IMG/VR virus record: IMGVR_UViG_3300027969_000398
Location: 1 to 25,225 of that record
Strand: one strand, 5' to 3'
Length of the DNA stretch: 25,225 nt
Origin: a virus
Part shown: positions 1 to 7,681 of the stretch, one piece after another
Numbering within the stretch: the first letter of the stretch is position 1
Layout: the number at the start of each line of letters is the position of its first letter
Translations under genes and position numbers: made by a program
Notes under the pieces: generated by a model
What the model saw: the letters and a program-made list of their open reading frames with translations, nothing else
What the model was told of the DNA's origin: nothing
Databases searched by the model: none

Positions 1-1449
1 CTCAATTGCATTGATTGCCGCCTGTTCACATTGCCCCCACAAAGCTTTAACTTTGGTATACGACTGCCGGTAACTTTGTACTGCCTTTTCTGATTCGCCG
101 ATTGACATAGAGACACCCATGCCTTTTGCGTAATCCACAAGTCCCTTGGATCCTTGGCCAAACATGCAGCCTAAAACTGCGGATTTCGCAATTTGTCGCT
201 GTTCTTTTGTCACCTCTTCGTATGGGATGCGATAAAGTGCGCTAGACGCAAACATTTTGTACTCATCTAATCCTTTGCGAAACATCTCTACTTTGTCATT
301 TTGTCCGGCCAAATAGACACCCACTCTATTTTCGATCGAGCTAAAATCGACGTCCACGAAGGTTTGTCCGTCAGGAGCTTTGATAGCACTTCTAACGAGT
401 GATGACAGTTCTCGCATGGTGCCAGTTCCTTGGCCAAAGACTCGCGGAATCGCATCCTCAATCTCGCTATCGCTAAGTGTAGGTCTTGCGATATTTTGTA
501 GGTTGAGTCCACCGCGAGAAGCCCAACGGCCAGTACTCGCCCCATGATAGACCAGCGTATTTCTAATTCGTCCATTCCTTTGTATCTCCAATATTTTAGC
601 GTACTTAGCCACGCTAGTTTGGCTTCCTTCTTGACGCAATTCTAAAGCGCGTTTTACTTTTGGGTGAACTCCGGGTGATGCTAATTTTGCTGTCACCGTC
701 TCAGCTGTTAAATTTTCTAAGTTGGCGCCATGATCGTTTAACCAATTCAATAATCTCAGTCTCTCAGACGGTTTGCATCCTGTAAATGCCAATAATTCAT
801 CATCAAGTGCCTTTTGTGCATTTTTTACGGCACTCACCGCATTTTCGACCTCCACAATCGACACAGGAACGCCGATTACATTGATCCTGTTAGTAAGGGT
901 CCAGATCTTCTGCTCGATCGGTATTAGGGGCCTTAGCGTGCGTCCTATGGCCATCTCAGTCTTTACGTCGGTTTTACAGTACTCAAATAGCTGTTTTAAG
1001 AGCTCTGGATCATAGTTGAACGCACCTTTGTGCGGTTTGCATAGTTTTTGAATGAGTAGTTTGCCAATGGGGTCTTTTTGGTAGCTAGAATTCATTGCGG
1101 CGCCGGCGTCTTCCAAACTTTGTGGAATATTATTGGCTGCAGCGATACCCATCGTGTCGATGCATTGTTCTAGTTTAAGTGGAGGCCAACCATATTTAGG
1201 TACACAGACGCAATTCCAAATGGAGTACTCAAACATGGCATTCCACGCTTGGATCTGTCCGCCGTTTGCTACATGTTTTAAGAGGTATTTAAGTGTGTCA
1301 CTGTTTGGCTCATTGACAAGAACGTTTTCAGGTTCCGTGCCGTAAGCAATGCAGATAACTTCGGTAGATGGATCGTTGGCGTAAACATCTAGGCCACGAT
1401 CTTTAAGGTCGATAAAACTTCGTGTCTCAAAGTCGATTGAATAAATCAT
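1..1449 (-). CDS. polA: Family A DNA polymerase with 3'-5' exonuclease domain, C-terminus beyond the window
   Basis: Replicative phage DNA polymerase. The first 483 codons are present and the gene is open at the left edge. The N-terminus starts MIYSIDFETR, with D6 and E8 forming the exonuclease I motif (DxE) of DnaQ-like proofreading domains. Polymerase motif A reads VDVDFSSIENRV, with the metal-binding Asp at residue 368. Motif B (O-helix) reads RQIAKSAVLGCMFG, with Arg418 and Lys422. Motif C (HDE) must lie outside the window. The position equivalent to E. coli Phe762 is Leu426, and the Tyr766 equivalent is Phe430. The ATG at 1449 starts directly at the exonuclease motif and lies downstream of a tRNA gene. 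The family assignment is firm. The complete length and thumb/palm end cannot be judged. Confidence 0.93.
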   Translation of the reverse strand, partial: MIYSIDFETRSFIDLKDRGLDVYANDPSTEVICIAYGTEPENVLVNEPNSDTLKYLLKHVANGGQIQAWNAMFEYSIWNCVCVPKYGWPPLKLEQCIDTMGIAAANNIPQSLEDAGAAMNSSYQKDPIGKLLIQKLCKPHKGAFNYDPELLKQLFEYCKTDVKTEMAIGRTLRPLIPIEQKIWTLTNRINVIGVPVSIVEVENAVSAVKNAQKALDDELLAFTGCKPSERLRLLNWLNDHGANLENLTAETVTAKLASPGVHPKVKRALELRQEGSQTSVAKYAKILEIQRNGRIRNTLVYHGASTGRWASRGGLNLQNIARPTLSDSEIEDAIPRVFGQGTGTMRELSSLVRSAIKAPDGQTFVDVDFSSIENRVGVYLAGQNDKVEMFRKGLDEYKMFASSALYRIPYEEVTKEQRQIAKSAVLGCMFGQGSKGLVDYAKGMGVSMSIGESEKAVQSYRQSYTKVKALWGQCEQAAINAIE

Positions 1450-1486
1450 GTAATGCTCCTAAGGCTGTGGGACGTATCCCTGTTGA

Positions 1487-1560
1487 TGGAGCGGGATGCG
1501 GGAATCGAACCCGCGAATTCAGTTTGGAAAACTGAGGTTTTGCCATTAAACTAATCCCGC
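1487..1560 (-). tRNA. tRNA-Gly (anticodon UCC)
   Basis: On the minus strand the 74 nt fold as a full cloverleaf. The acceptor stem GCGGGAT pairs with ATCCCGC. There is a D-arm, an anticodon stem TCAGT/ACTGA around the loop TTTCCAA (U33, anticodon TCC), and a T-arm GCGGG/CCCGC with loop TTCGATT. The 3' end has discriminator T and an encoded CCA. It reads GGA codons. It lies between the polymerase and the small gene upstream, so it is probably cut from the same leftward transcript. An encoded CCA suggests the phage copy is matured without host CCA addition. Confidence 0.95.
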
Positions 1561-1567
1561 TGTACTA

Positions 1568-1807
1568 CTATTCTGTTACCATAAATATGGGTGTTCCTTC
1601 ACCCAAGTAAGATCCTAACATATTATACTCAAACCAGTCAAGTGCTTCTTCATCCGTCATCCCTTGGTCTTCCATTAAGGACTGCAAGACTAGGTGCGTG
1701 TCATAGATTACCTTGGATCCGTCGTATGTCATGCCGGCAATACATTTGTCATAATATTCCCGAGGCTCCATTAACATTGCCTCGGGATCTAGGTTGTCAA
1801 GATCCAT
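1568..1807 (-). CDS. Hypothetical acidic phage protein, 79 aa
   Basis: Not recognised. The start MDLDNLDPEAM is preferred because GAAGGAG lies 7-8 nt upstream; an in-frame start at 1840 has no such site. The protein is acidic, has a central YDGSKVIYDTHLVLQSL segment and a DEEALDWFEYN helix, and ends MVTE. It overlaps the end of the upstream gene by 11 bp and is the last gene before the tRNA-Gly. The tight spacing within the RNR transcript supports a real gene. No function can be inferred. Confidence 0.7.
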   Translation of the reverse strand: MDLDNLDPEAMLMEPREYYDKCIAGMTYDGSKVIYDTHLVLQSLMEDQGMTDEEALDWFEYNMLGSYLGEGTPIFMVTE

Positions 1808-2021
1808 AGTCTTTATCTCCTTCTGCGTAAATGTCCTCAAGGCTGTAGCCTACCGGACCGTTTTGGCCAATGATGTCCTGACGTTTTTCGTCTTCCTCAG
1901 TCCACAACTCAGGCGCTTCCTCTTTCACCTTGCGGAAGATCCGGTCAAAGTTATCCTCAAACGCCTTGTTGTTTGTCTTGGACTGAATTAGGTCTCCAGT
2001 GATGTCATTCTTCGCTACCAA
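1797..2021 (-). CDS. Hypothetical protein, 74 aa, TTG start
   Basis: Not recognised. The highly charged sequence (e.g. KVKEEAPELWTEEDEKRQD) has no cysteine cluster and no membrane segment. The start is a TTG with AAAGGA about 9 nt upstream; no nearby ATG extends the frame. It overlaps its neighbours on both sides (16 bp and 11 bp), as expected for a translationally coupled phage gene. It probably belongs to the RNR/polymerase transcript. Confidence 0.65.
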   Translation of the reverse strand: MVAKNDITGDLIQSKTNNKAFEDNFDRIFRKVKEEAPELWTEEDEKRQDIIGQNGPVGYSLEDIYAEGDKDYGS

Positions 2022-2232
2022 TTTTCGATTCCTTTCTTTTTTCTATTGACCTTTTGCGCCCAGATTCATATTGAGATATTAAGATCCCTGGCATCGAATA
2101 AAAGTCAGCTTTTGAATACTCTTTTATCCTTCCATCGTATCTTATTTGATACCAAATTGGCTCTTTATTACCGGGCGGGAATGCTAACACTAACCTAATA
2201 TGTTTTTCATTCCAGGTCTCTTTGTTTATCAT
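2005..2232 (-). CDS. Hypothetical basic protein, 75 aa
   Basis: Not recognised. The ATG at 2232 (MINKETWNEKH) lies 5 nt after the RNR stop, so I prefer it over an upstream start at 2265 that would overlap RNR. The middle (IWYQIRYDGRIKEYSKADFY) looks like a small beta-sheet domain. The C-terminus is strongly basic (SGRKRSIEKRKESKIG), which would suit nucleic acid contact, though this is only a guess. It probably depends on coupling to RNR translation because no strong Shine-Dalgarno site is visible. Confidence 0.6.
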   Translation of the reverse strand: MINKETWNEKHIRLVLAFPPGNKEPIWYQIRYDGRIKEYSKADFYSMPGILISQYESGRKRSIEKRKESKIGSEE

Positions 2233-2237
2233 GGAAC

Positions 2238-4112
2238 TTAGATCTCGCAAGCGCCGCTTGTGCAAGCAAGCATCTGTGCACCCTCTACGTTATCTGTTAC
2301 CTCAGCAAAGTTATCCCAATTGATTACAGGCATTTTAGCTTTCAGTGCCTCGTACTCTTCTTCAGTGCACTCTTCATATGGTGCCTGACGGTAAGAGCCA
2401 CCATCATACGGTAAGTATGACACGCCGCTGATCTCGTCAAAGTTTTCCCAAGTCCACGCACCTACGCTCGGCCAGTCCTTTTCTTCGACGGAGATGGTGA
2501 CCGAGGGTTTGTGTTCGCACCACTCACGCTGGTAAGTAAGCCAGAGTCCGAGGTGACTGATGGGGGTGACGTCGGCTCTAGTGAGACCTGATGGTGCTCG
2601 CTGAGGGAAACTGAAGACGGTTGTTTGGGCTGATTTGATGACGCAGTCTTCGGCTGGGACTCCACTGTCAATGAGGAATTGGGTGAGAGGATCTTTTTTG
2701 TCTCCTCTAACTCTTCGGATATAGTACGGGCTATGGCGAGGATGGATACCTGAAGCGGAGTCAGTAAGTTGTGATACGGTTCCTGATGGCTTAACGCAAG
2801 TGATAGCTGCGCTTGGAGGGATTCCAAGTGCTTCAGCCCACTCTCGATTTGTTTCTCTAGCTGCATCTCGTAGCTTGTTGAGGAGTTCATTTAGTTTTGG
2901 TCCTTGTGTTGTGAGCATAACATTATCATAGATTCCGGTGAGCGATACGCCAAGTAGACGCTCTTCTTCGGTGTTCTTCTGCCAAACTTTCCGGAGGTAT
3001 GGAAACTTGGTGAACGTCGATTGGATTGTACCAAGGATCGCGGCAAGTTTGACCTTTTCAATAAGCGTCTCTTCTGTATCTTCATATCTAACGACAACTT
3101 CGCTAAGGTTGCAGAATTGGTATGGGCGTAAAATGATTTCTGAGCAAGGGTTTGTTCCGAACTCATGGTCAGGGTCACGGTGCCCGAATTTAGCAACTGT
3201 CTTCTTAGCTGCTTCACGGTTAAAGATTCCTCGTTCGCCAGAGTGTGAGTTGTAGAGTGAAAGCCACTCTTCCATAAACTTACCCACTGTAGGAGTCTCT
3301 GTGTAAACGGCACTATTATTGGCGAGTGCTCGGTGTGGAGCGGTTTCCCACCAAGGGCCTGCTTTGGCATGACGGATCCTTTCATCGTCTAGGTCTGATA
3401 GTGAGATCATGGCTGATCGGCGCACGCCGCCTACCACTACTACCTCACCAATTTTACACATGATGTCGTGACACTCAAGTGAGTTTAGTCTACGGCCCTG
3501 TGCGTGTTTAAATGTGGCAACAACAAACTCAAACAGGTCTACCAAAGGCTCTGGGCCGGATGCACGTCCGCCAAATGTTTTAAGGCGTGTACCCGCAGCT
3601 CGTACCTTAGACACATCCCACTTTGGGATCTCACCAGCCCATAGGTTGGCTAATAGCAAACGTAGCGACTTTGCCCAGCCTTCTTTGGAATCGTGCACAA
3701 CGATGGTGTTGTCTGATTTGTAAAGCTTCTCAGGGATCTCTGGTAGCTTACCAATGTTCGTAGCCTCAACTGAGAAGCCTACGCCGGTACCACAAAGCAA
3801 GATAAACATCGCCTCGTCAAATGACTTAGGATCATCCACAGGCAAGTATGAGCAATTGTATACGCATGTGTTGTCACGGTCTGCGCTCTTGCCGGCTGTC
3901 ATCATGGCACGCATGGACGGCATCGTCTCATGGTTTTTGATGGCGTTAAACATCTTTTGTTTTAGTTCGGTGTTGTTCTCAATAGCTGGAGTGCGACTAA
4001 AAATATAATCTACAAAGCGTTGGGTGGTTTCGTCCCAAGTCTCACGGCGGTTGTTCTCATCGATGTATCGGGCATATCGACTAGCGGCAATATATTCTCT
4101 ATATTGATCCAT
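2238..4112 (-). CDS. nrdJ: Adenosylcobalamin-dependent (class II) ribonucleoside-triphosphate reductase, monomeric type
   Basis: Reduces ribonucleotides to deoxyribonucleotides to feed phage DNA synthesis. The 624 residues carry the class II signatures. Cys87 (in NCSYLPV) and Cys334 (in CNLSE) are the active-site redox pair. Cys323 in NPCSEI is the thiyl-radical cysteine, with Glu325 two residues on. The conserved GGVRRSAMISL lies at 228-238. The C-terminus ends ACTSGACEI, giving Cys617/Cys622 as the swinging-arm reducing pair. The shape matches the monomeric, triphosphate-using Lactobacillus leichmannii type, somewhat shortened. Use of B12 makes the enzyme independent of oxygen and of a second subunit but dependent on host cobalamin. 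The gene overlaps the upstream kinase by 14 bp. No intein or frameshift is seen. Confidence 0.93.
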   Translation of the reverse strand: MDQYREYIAASRYARYIDENNRRETWDETTQRFVDYIFSRTPAIENNTELKQKMFNAIKNHETMPSMRAMMTAGKSADRDNTCVYNCSYLPVDDPKSFDEAMFILLCGTGVGFSVEATNIGKLPEIPEKLYKSDNTIVVHDSKEGWAKSLRLLLANLWAGEIPKWDVSKVRAAGTRLKTFGGRASGPEPLVDLFEFVVATFKHAQGRRLNSLECHDIMCKIGEVVVVGGVRRSAMISLSDLDDERIRHAKAGPWWETAPHRALANNSAVYTETPTVGKFMEEWLSLYNSHSGERGIFNREAAKKTVAKFGHRDPDHEFGTNPCSEIILRPYQFCNLSEVVVRYEDTEETLIEKVKLAAILGTIQSTFTKFPYLRKVWQKNTEEERLLGVSLTGIYDNVMLTTQGPKLNELLNKLRDAARETNREWAEALGIPPSAAITCVKPSGTVSQLTDSASGIHPRHSPYYIRRVRGDKKDPLTQFLIDSGVPAEDCVIKSAQTTVFSFPQRAPSGLTRADVTPISHLGLWLTYQREWCEHKPSVTISVEEKDWPSVGAWTWENFDEISGVSYLPYDGGSYRQAPYEECTEEEYEALKAKMPVINWDNFAEVTDNVEGAQMLACTSGACEI

Positions 4113-4542
4113 TGTTATTTTCCTTGTTTAATAAGTTTTCGGTAATTTGTTTAGCATGCCATTCGGCATCCTGTTCAATTAACCTGTATTGATAATTAGT
4201 TGGGGGTACAAATTTATCGTCAGTGTCTTCAAACCGACTTTTAATTATAGTGTCAACCCAGATGTTGTAGTGAGGATTGTAAATTGCTCTTAACAAAGGG
4301 GTTGGACATACAAAATCACATACTACAAAATCGACATCTGACTCTTTGGCTAAGTGATTCATTCGGTGAGCTTGACGCATACGACCAGCATCTGAAAAAT
4401 CCCAATCGTCATTGTCTTTACGCACTTGATCTGCGTTAAACCATTTAACTGTCTTGCCTGCCTCTATTAATTCATTTATTAAAGCCTTGGCTAGTGTTGT
4501 CTTACCGGCGCCGGGCAATCCCATAATGAGTACTTTTTGCAT
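4099..4542 (-). CDS. P-loop kinase of the adenylylsulfate-kinase-like type
   Basis: A small kinase of 147 aa. Walker A is GLPGAGKT at residues 8-15, followed by the FNADQVRKDNDDWDFS segment (from about residue 35) that resembles the GDNVR region of APS kinases. There is a WVDTIIKSRFEDTD segment near residue 96. It is shorter than bacterial CysC (about 200 aa). Similar CysC-like kinases occur in many phages with unproven substrates, so nucleotide, polynucleotide or APS phosphorylation are all possible. It lies immediately upstream of RNR and overlaps it, which hints at nucleotide metabolism. A terminator separates it from the SSB gene upstream. Confidence 0.75.
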   Translation of the reverse strand: MQKVLIMGLPGAGKTTLAKALINELIEAGKTVKWFNADQVRKDNDDWDFSDAGRMRQAHRMNHLAKESDVDFVVCDFVCPTPLLRAIYNPHYNIWVDTIIKSRFEDTDDKFVPPTNYQYRLIEQDAEWHAKQITENLLNKENNNGSI

Positions 4543-4552
4543 ATTTTAGAGA

Positions 4553-4580
4553 CAAAAAGGCCGCTTATTAGGCGGCCTTG
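4553..4580 (-). terminator. Rho-independent terminator after the SSB gene
   Basis: On the minus strand the stem AAGGCCGC/GCGGCCTT with a 7-nt loop is followed directly by TTTTT. It begins 11 nt after the stop of the SSB gene and precedes the kinase. Ending the SSB message here would let SSB be made in excess of the kinase/RNR genes by partial read-through. Confidence 0.85.
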
Positions 4581-4590
4581 TTCCGGTTAA

Positions 4591-5112
4591 TTAGTTTGCG
4601 AAGTCTGCAGCTGCTGATGTGCCACCGCCTAAGCGTTCGCCGTCTGCAACTTTCATTACATTGTTTAAGCCACAAGCGATGCCCTTAGAACCGCTTGCAT
4701 TATATGGATAAAATGTTACTGAAACGCGACCATAACATCCAGAGTACACTTCGTTCGGATCAATGATCTCATTCATGTCAGCATCGACAACACCCGGCTT
4801 TTGAACTGAGTTGGCATTGATGAAGTATGAGTTAGCATATGCCGCGTCGTCTTTCTCTTCATCGCCATCACGCAAACCGCCTTTAAGACCCTTAGGTACC
4901 GCACCACCAAAGAATGCTGCATTTGTTGTCTTAGCCTCCTCAAAAGCTTTGTTAAACTTTTCAATGGTAGCTGTATCGCTTTTAGGGATAATGATAGACA
5001 CTGAATACTTAGGTGTGCCGCCTTCCATTGCCGCTTGTGGTTGGAACAAGTGGGCAAATGATAAACGAACTTTACCTGATACTACTTTAACTTTGTTTGA
5101 CGTTGTAGCCAT
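4591..5112 (-). CDS. ssb: Single-stranded DNA-binding protein, DUF2815 family
   Basis: The 173-aa protein matches the DUF2815 family of phage ssDNA-binding proteins. It has an N-terminal KVRLSFAHLFQPQAAMEGGTPKYSVSIIIPK-like strand pattern (SGKVRLSFAHLFQP at about residues 12-25), a GLRDGDEEKDD acidic loop, and a C-terminal YPYNASGSKGIACGLNNVMKVADGERLGG-like region with Gly-rich end. It coats ssDNA during replication and recombination and works with the nearby DUF2800 nuclease; these two families commonly sit together. The ATG is preceded by AAGGAAG. It has its own candidate promoter and a strong terminator, so it is probably a highly expressed near-monocistronic unit. Confidence 0.85.
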   Translation of the reverse strand: MATTSNKVKVVSGKVRLSFAHLFQPQAAMEGGTPKYSVSIIIPKSDTATIEKFNKAFEEAKTTNAAFFGGAVPKGLKGGLRDGDEEKDDAAYANSYFINANSVQKPGVVDADMNEIIDPNEVYSGCYGRVSVTFYPYNASGSKGIACGLNNVMKVADGERLGGGTSAAADFAN

Positions 5113-5135
5113 AATTAACTTCCTTTTTAACGATA

Positions 5136-5162
5136 GATACGGACTTCAGTAGGGGCCGTATC
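5136..5162 (-). repeat. Inverted repeat in the SSB mRNA leader
   Basis: GATACGG at 5136-5142 pairs with CCGTATC at 5156-5162. It lies between the candidate promoter at 5178-5206 and the SSB ribosome-binding site. It is not followed by a T-run, so it is not a terminator. It could be a leader hairpin or an operator, for instance for SSB autoregulation. Confidence 0.4.
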
Positions 5163-5177
5163 GTCAACCCTTAAAAC

Positions 5178-5206
5178 AATATACTACTTATTTATGCATC
5201 GTGCAA
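5178..5206 (-). promoter_or_regulatory. Candidate sigma70-like promoter for the SSB gene
   Basis: On the minus strand TTGCAC (-35, 3 of 6 consensus) and TATATT (-10, 5 of 6) are separated by exactly 17 bp. It overlaps the end of the upstream gene and leaves a leader of about 60 nt before the SSB start. With the terminator behind SSB it would define a single-gene transcript. Assigned by eye only. Confidence 0.45.
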
Positions 5207-5449
5207 CAACTTTAAATCAGTTAGTGCTTGTTTCATTGCTATTGCTTCTGCAAATTTCATTACGTGGTCTGATTTATCTAATAGTTTAGGTTCCAACTCG
5301 ACCAACATCATCATATCATAAATTGATTCTCTTATGGTATTTAGATCTTCACGCATGTCAGAATCTTTAAATACTTCAAAATCAGATCTGTAATCTTCTA
5401 TCATTTCGTTTGGGATGTCAAACGAAAAATCTAAAAATTCAAATCTCAT
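5192..5449 (-). CDS. Hypothetical acidic alpha-helical protein, 85 aa
   Basis: Not recognised. The predicted protein is acidic and likely all helical after a short N-terminal strand (MRFEFLDFSFDIP). Its stop lies inside the SSB promoter region, and its start overlaps the DUF2800 gene by 4 bp, so the two genes are translationally coupled. The company (SSB downstream, Cas4-like nuclease upstream) suggests a replication or recombination accessory role, but no motif supports a specific job. Confidence 0.65.
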   Translation of the reverse strand: MRFEFLDFSFDIPNEMIEDYRSDFEVFKDSDMREDLNTIRESIYDMMMLVELEPKLLDKSDHVMKFAEAIAMKQALTDLKLLHDA

Positions 5450-6582
5450 TTAAAGTCATCACTTACATTGCCGGCTCTATCGCGGACTAATTTGGGTGAG
5501 CCCTCTGGGCGCTGAACTAGGTCACCGAGCCAAGTAATGATCTGCCCCTTGGCGGCCAGCTTCTCTAGTGACGCAATAGACTTCATCTTTGGCTGTTCCC
5601 AGATCTCGCTCTTTGAGATGCCCTTGGAGATCAACACCTCTGAGGCAAGTGCGATGTCTGATATCTTACGATGTGTCACTGTGGTTGTCAATTTGTAACC
5701 CTTTGGTACGGCGCCTGTGTCTATTGCTTTGTTAAGTGCGTAGTCTTCCACGTCGCCAACCCATGATTTGAGGTCTTGTGCCTTGTCTAATACATTTGAC
5801 ATCTCTTCGTCAGACAGGAGTGGTGGGTCTCTGAACTCCATCTTAGCAAGCGCAAGATTGTGTTCTGCTCGTTCTCTACAAATAGATTTAGCTCTACACC
5901 AACCGCAATGCTCTCCAGCAATAAATTGCCCTGTCCCAATCCAAGCCATTTTAGCTTTTTTAGCAACAAAGTTTTTACCCCAGTCAATTAGCTTATCAAT
6001 TGTCGACTCTTCAGATGAGATTGATTGTAGTCTTGGTTGAACAATAGTCCAAGTTACATTTTTAATATTTGGGAATTCATCTTTAAATTTCTCGTAGGCT
6101 CCTAATGCGTACAATTTTAATTGTGAATTTGACTTGGCATTTACTGCAACCCCTTTTCCCGCCTTAAGATCAATAACCTTAATTGAATTAGGGCTAATAA
6201 TAACGCAGTCGGCGCTACCGAAGGCTTCTACCACATATTCAGTTAAATCTAGTTTCTGTTCAATAAATGCTTGGTCTTCAGATCCAATCTGCGACCTTAC
6301 ATAAACAACATAGCTATCTGCGGCCTCATCAATCTCTTCTGAGTATAATGGGTTTGCTTTGCAAATCTCTATTTCAGCATTGTACTCTTCTTCAGATATC
6401 TGTCCAAGCTGAAATCTTAGTTTTGCCTCGGAAATTGAATGACACAATGTCCCCTCACCAGAAAAATCAAATGCTGATGGGTTCCGTTTAGGTTCTGGAA
6501 GTGTGGATTCTAACCGTGGCGCAGGTGTGCAAACTAACCAGCGGTGGGAAGAGCTAGGGCTTAGTAAAGCATGTGCGGCCAT
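5446..6582 (-). CDS. Cas4/RecB-like PD-(D/E)XK exonuclease, DUF2800 family
   Basis: A 378-aa nuclease-fold protein. The PD-(D/E)XK core is visible as GSAD (Asp125), then VIDLKAGKG with Asp138 and Lys140, then QLKLYALGAY with Gln154 and Tyr158 (the QxxxY motif of RecB/Cas4/AddB nucleases). Four cysteines are placed as in iron-sulfur members: Cys18 near the N-terminus and Cys226, Cys229, Cys235 near the end of the domain (GWCRAKSIC). It would resect DNA ends during phage recombination or degrade host DNA, acting with the SSB two genes downstream. Its ATG overlaps the upstream gene's stop (TAATG). Confidence 0.85.
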   Translation of the reverse strand: MAAHALLSPSSSHRWLVCTPAPRLESTLPEPKRNPSAFDFSGEGTLCHSISEAKLRFQLGQISEEEYNAEIEICKANPLYSEEIDEAADSYVVYVRSQIGSEDQAFIEQKLDLTEYVVEAFGSADCVIISPNSIKVIDLKAGKGVAVNAKSNSQLKLYALGAYEKFKDEFPNIKNVTWTIVQPRLQSISSEESTIDKLIDWGKNFVAKKAKMAWIGTGQFIAGEHCGWCRAKSICRERAEHNLALAKMEFRDPPLLSDEEMSNVLDKAQDLKSWVGDVEDYALNKAIDTGAVPKGYKLTTTVTHRKISDIALASEVLISKGISKSEIWEQPKMKSIASLEKLAAKGQIITWLGDLVQRPEGSPKLVRDRAGNVSDDFK

Positions 6583-6995
6583 TATTGATCCTTTAATGAG
6601 TGGAGCTTAAGGTATTCTACAGCATTTTCAAGTATTTGTACAGAATCTTTTGCGTGCCCTAACACTAAATTACAATGATTACACAAAAGGCCCCTTACGT
6701 TATTATTTAAGTGGCAGTGATCTACTTGGGTATTTTTAGATGTCACAAAATGTGTTGCACAGATAGCACATTGACCGGATTGATCTTCAATCATATCATT
6801 AAATTTTTGCCAAGTAATACCGTATCTTCGTATCAACTCATTGTTTTTATATCTTTCAACATTATCTTCTGCCCATTTTTTTGACTTTTTCATATGGCAA
6901 AATTTGCAATGAATAAAATATCCGTCTTTTCCTGTGGGGTTTTTATAAAACTCAGATAGAGGTTTAACCTCATTGCAAGTGGCGCAAGGTTTCAT
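6582..6995 (-). CDS. Recombination endonuclease VII-like HNH nuclease
   Basis: The 137-aa protein has an N-terminal zinc-binding CATC and a HCKFCHMKK segment, then QCAICATH and QVDHCHLNNNVRGLLCNHCN. The DHCH-x-G-LLCxxCN arrangement is the His-Me finger core of endonuclease VII (T4 gp49 family), which resolves branched DNA before packaging. It could equally be a free-standing homing nuclease of the same family. I chose MKPCATC at 6995 because GGAGAG lies just upstream; the in-frame ATG at 7007 lacks a good site. It ends overlapping the DUF2800 start. Confidence 0.8.
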   Translation of the reverse strand: MKPCATCNEVKPLSEFYKNPTGKDGYFIHCKFCHMKKSKKWAEDNVERYKNNELIRRYGITWQKFNDMIEDQSGQCAICATHFVTSKNTQVDHCHLNNNVRGLLCNHCNLVLGHAKDSVQILENAVEYLKLHSLKDQ

Positions 6996-7022
6996 GATAC
7001 TCTCCATAGTAGGGGAGGACTA

Positions 7023-7042
7023 GCCAACGATGGAGCGTTGGC
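7023..7042 (-). repeat. Short intergenic hairpin
   Basis: GCCAACG and CGTTGGC form a perfect 7-bp stem with a 6-nt loop in the 78-nt gap between the terminase-like gene and the endonuclease VII gene. No U-run follows on either strand. It may be a processing or attenuating hairpin. Confidence 0.35.
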
Positions 7043-7073
7043 AGGGAGCGACCCTTTTCATCCTTTGGTTCTG

Positions 7074-7457
7074 CTATACTTTTAAAGCTTTGATTAAATC
7101 AGAGATCTCTTTGTCGAAATCAATTTTCACTTCTGCTTTGACATCCACCTTAGTTTCGCGGCTGTCTTTATAATCCATTGGATATTGGCCTCTCAGCGCA
7201 ATCTCCGCCACTCGACTATTGAATGACTTGTTCTCGATGTTAGCCAGCATGAGATTCTCCCAATACGCTTGGCCGTACACTGTAGCCAAGTCCATTGTTT
7301 CAGCGAATACGGGATCATCTTTTTTAAGACGTTCTGCAGTAGCTCGACTGATGCCGATTGCCGCGTACATTGCCTTTTGAGACGCCCCTTGTTGTCCCAT
7401 TGCTAGGATAATGTTAGCGTCAGCTTCAGAGAATTTGTATTTTTTAATAGTAGCCAT
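7074..7457 (-). CDS. Helix-turn-helix protein resembling a small terminase subunit
   Basis: The 127 aa begin with a helix-turn-helix (QQGASQKAMYAAIGISRATAERLKKDD, about residues 22-48), with recognition helix SRATAERL. A helical middle (DLATVYGQAYWENLMLANIENKS-like) follows, then EIALRGQYPMDYKDSRETKVDV and a charged tail. This order (HTH, oligomerising helices, then an RGQYP..YKD segment) is typical of phage small terminase subunits that recognise pac/cos DNA. The large subunit would be expected near the right edge, about 17 kb away on the other strand, so the separation is unusual. It could instead be a transcription regulator. A shared motif lies 4 nt upstream of its ATG. Confidence 0.6.
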   Translation of the reverse strand: MATIKKYKFSEADANIILAMGQQGASQKAMYAAIGISRATAERLKKDDPVFAETMDLATVYGQAYWENLMLANIENKSFNSRVAEIALRGQYPMDYKDSRETKVDVKAEVKIDFDKEISDLIKALKV

Positions 7458-7460
7458 ATG

Positions 7461-7474
7461 TATACTAATGCAAA
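7461..7474 (-). promoter_or_regulatory. Shared word TTTGCATTAGTATA upstream of the terminase-like gene
   Basis: On the minus strand the 14-mer ends 3 nt before the ATG at 7457. The identical 14-mer lies upstream of the gene starting at 8495, and a close relative with TATAAT lies upstream of pqqA. It may be a promoter -10 element of a phage-specific class or a shared operator. Confidence 0.35.
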
Positions 7475-7681
7475 TTACTCTTGGCTTTCGCCCTTGGTAT
7501 CTTCAAAGATCTTCTTGCGTGCTTGCATCTCTCGAAGCGCGTCATTGACAACTAAGCGAGTAATCGCGCCGGCTAACTCTTGACGCTTTTTCTCTGCCTT
7601 CTCTTCATTGTCTTGACGCATCTTCGCAATGGTGTCATTGGTTGAGATGCCGGCAATCAGTGACTTAACTAAATCACTCAT
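7475..7681 (-). CDS. Hypothetical helical protein, 68 aa
   Basis: Not recognised. The composition (NEEKAEKKRQELAGAITRLVVNDALREMQARKK) predicts a long, charged, possibly coiled-coil helix. It overlaps the upstream gene by 8 bp and precedes the terminase-like gene. Small helical proteins next to terminases can be packaging accessories, but nothing here proves it. Confidence 0.65.
   Translation of the reverse strand: MSDLVKSLIAGISTNDTIAKMRQDNEEKAEKKRQELAGAITRLVVNDALREMQARKKIFEDTKGESQE

Noticed and set aside
288-575. Open frame of 95 codons within the polymerase
   Set aside because: It is a same-strand shifted frame inside the polymerase reading frame, which carries the conserved motifs.
2462-3385. 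Two open minus-strand frames inside RNR
   Set aside because: They are shifted frames of a firmly identified gene and have low-complexity Ser/Pro/Thr composition.
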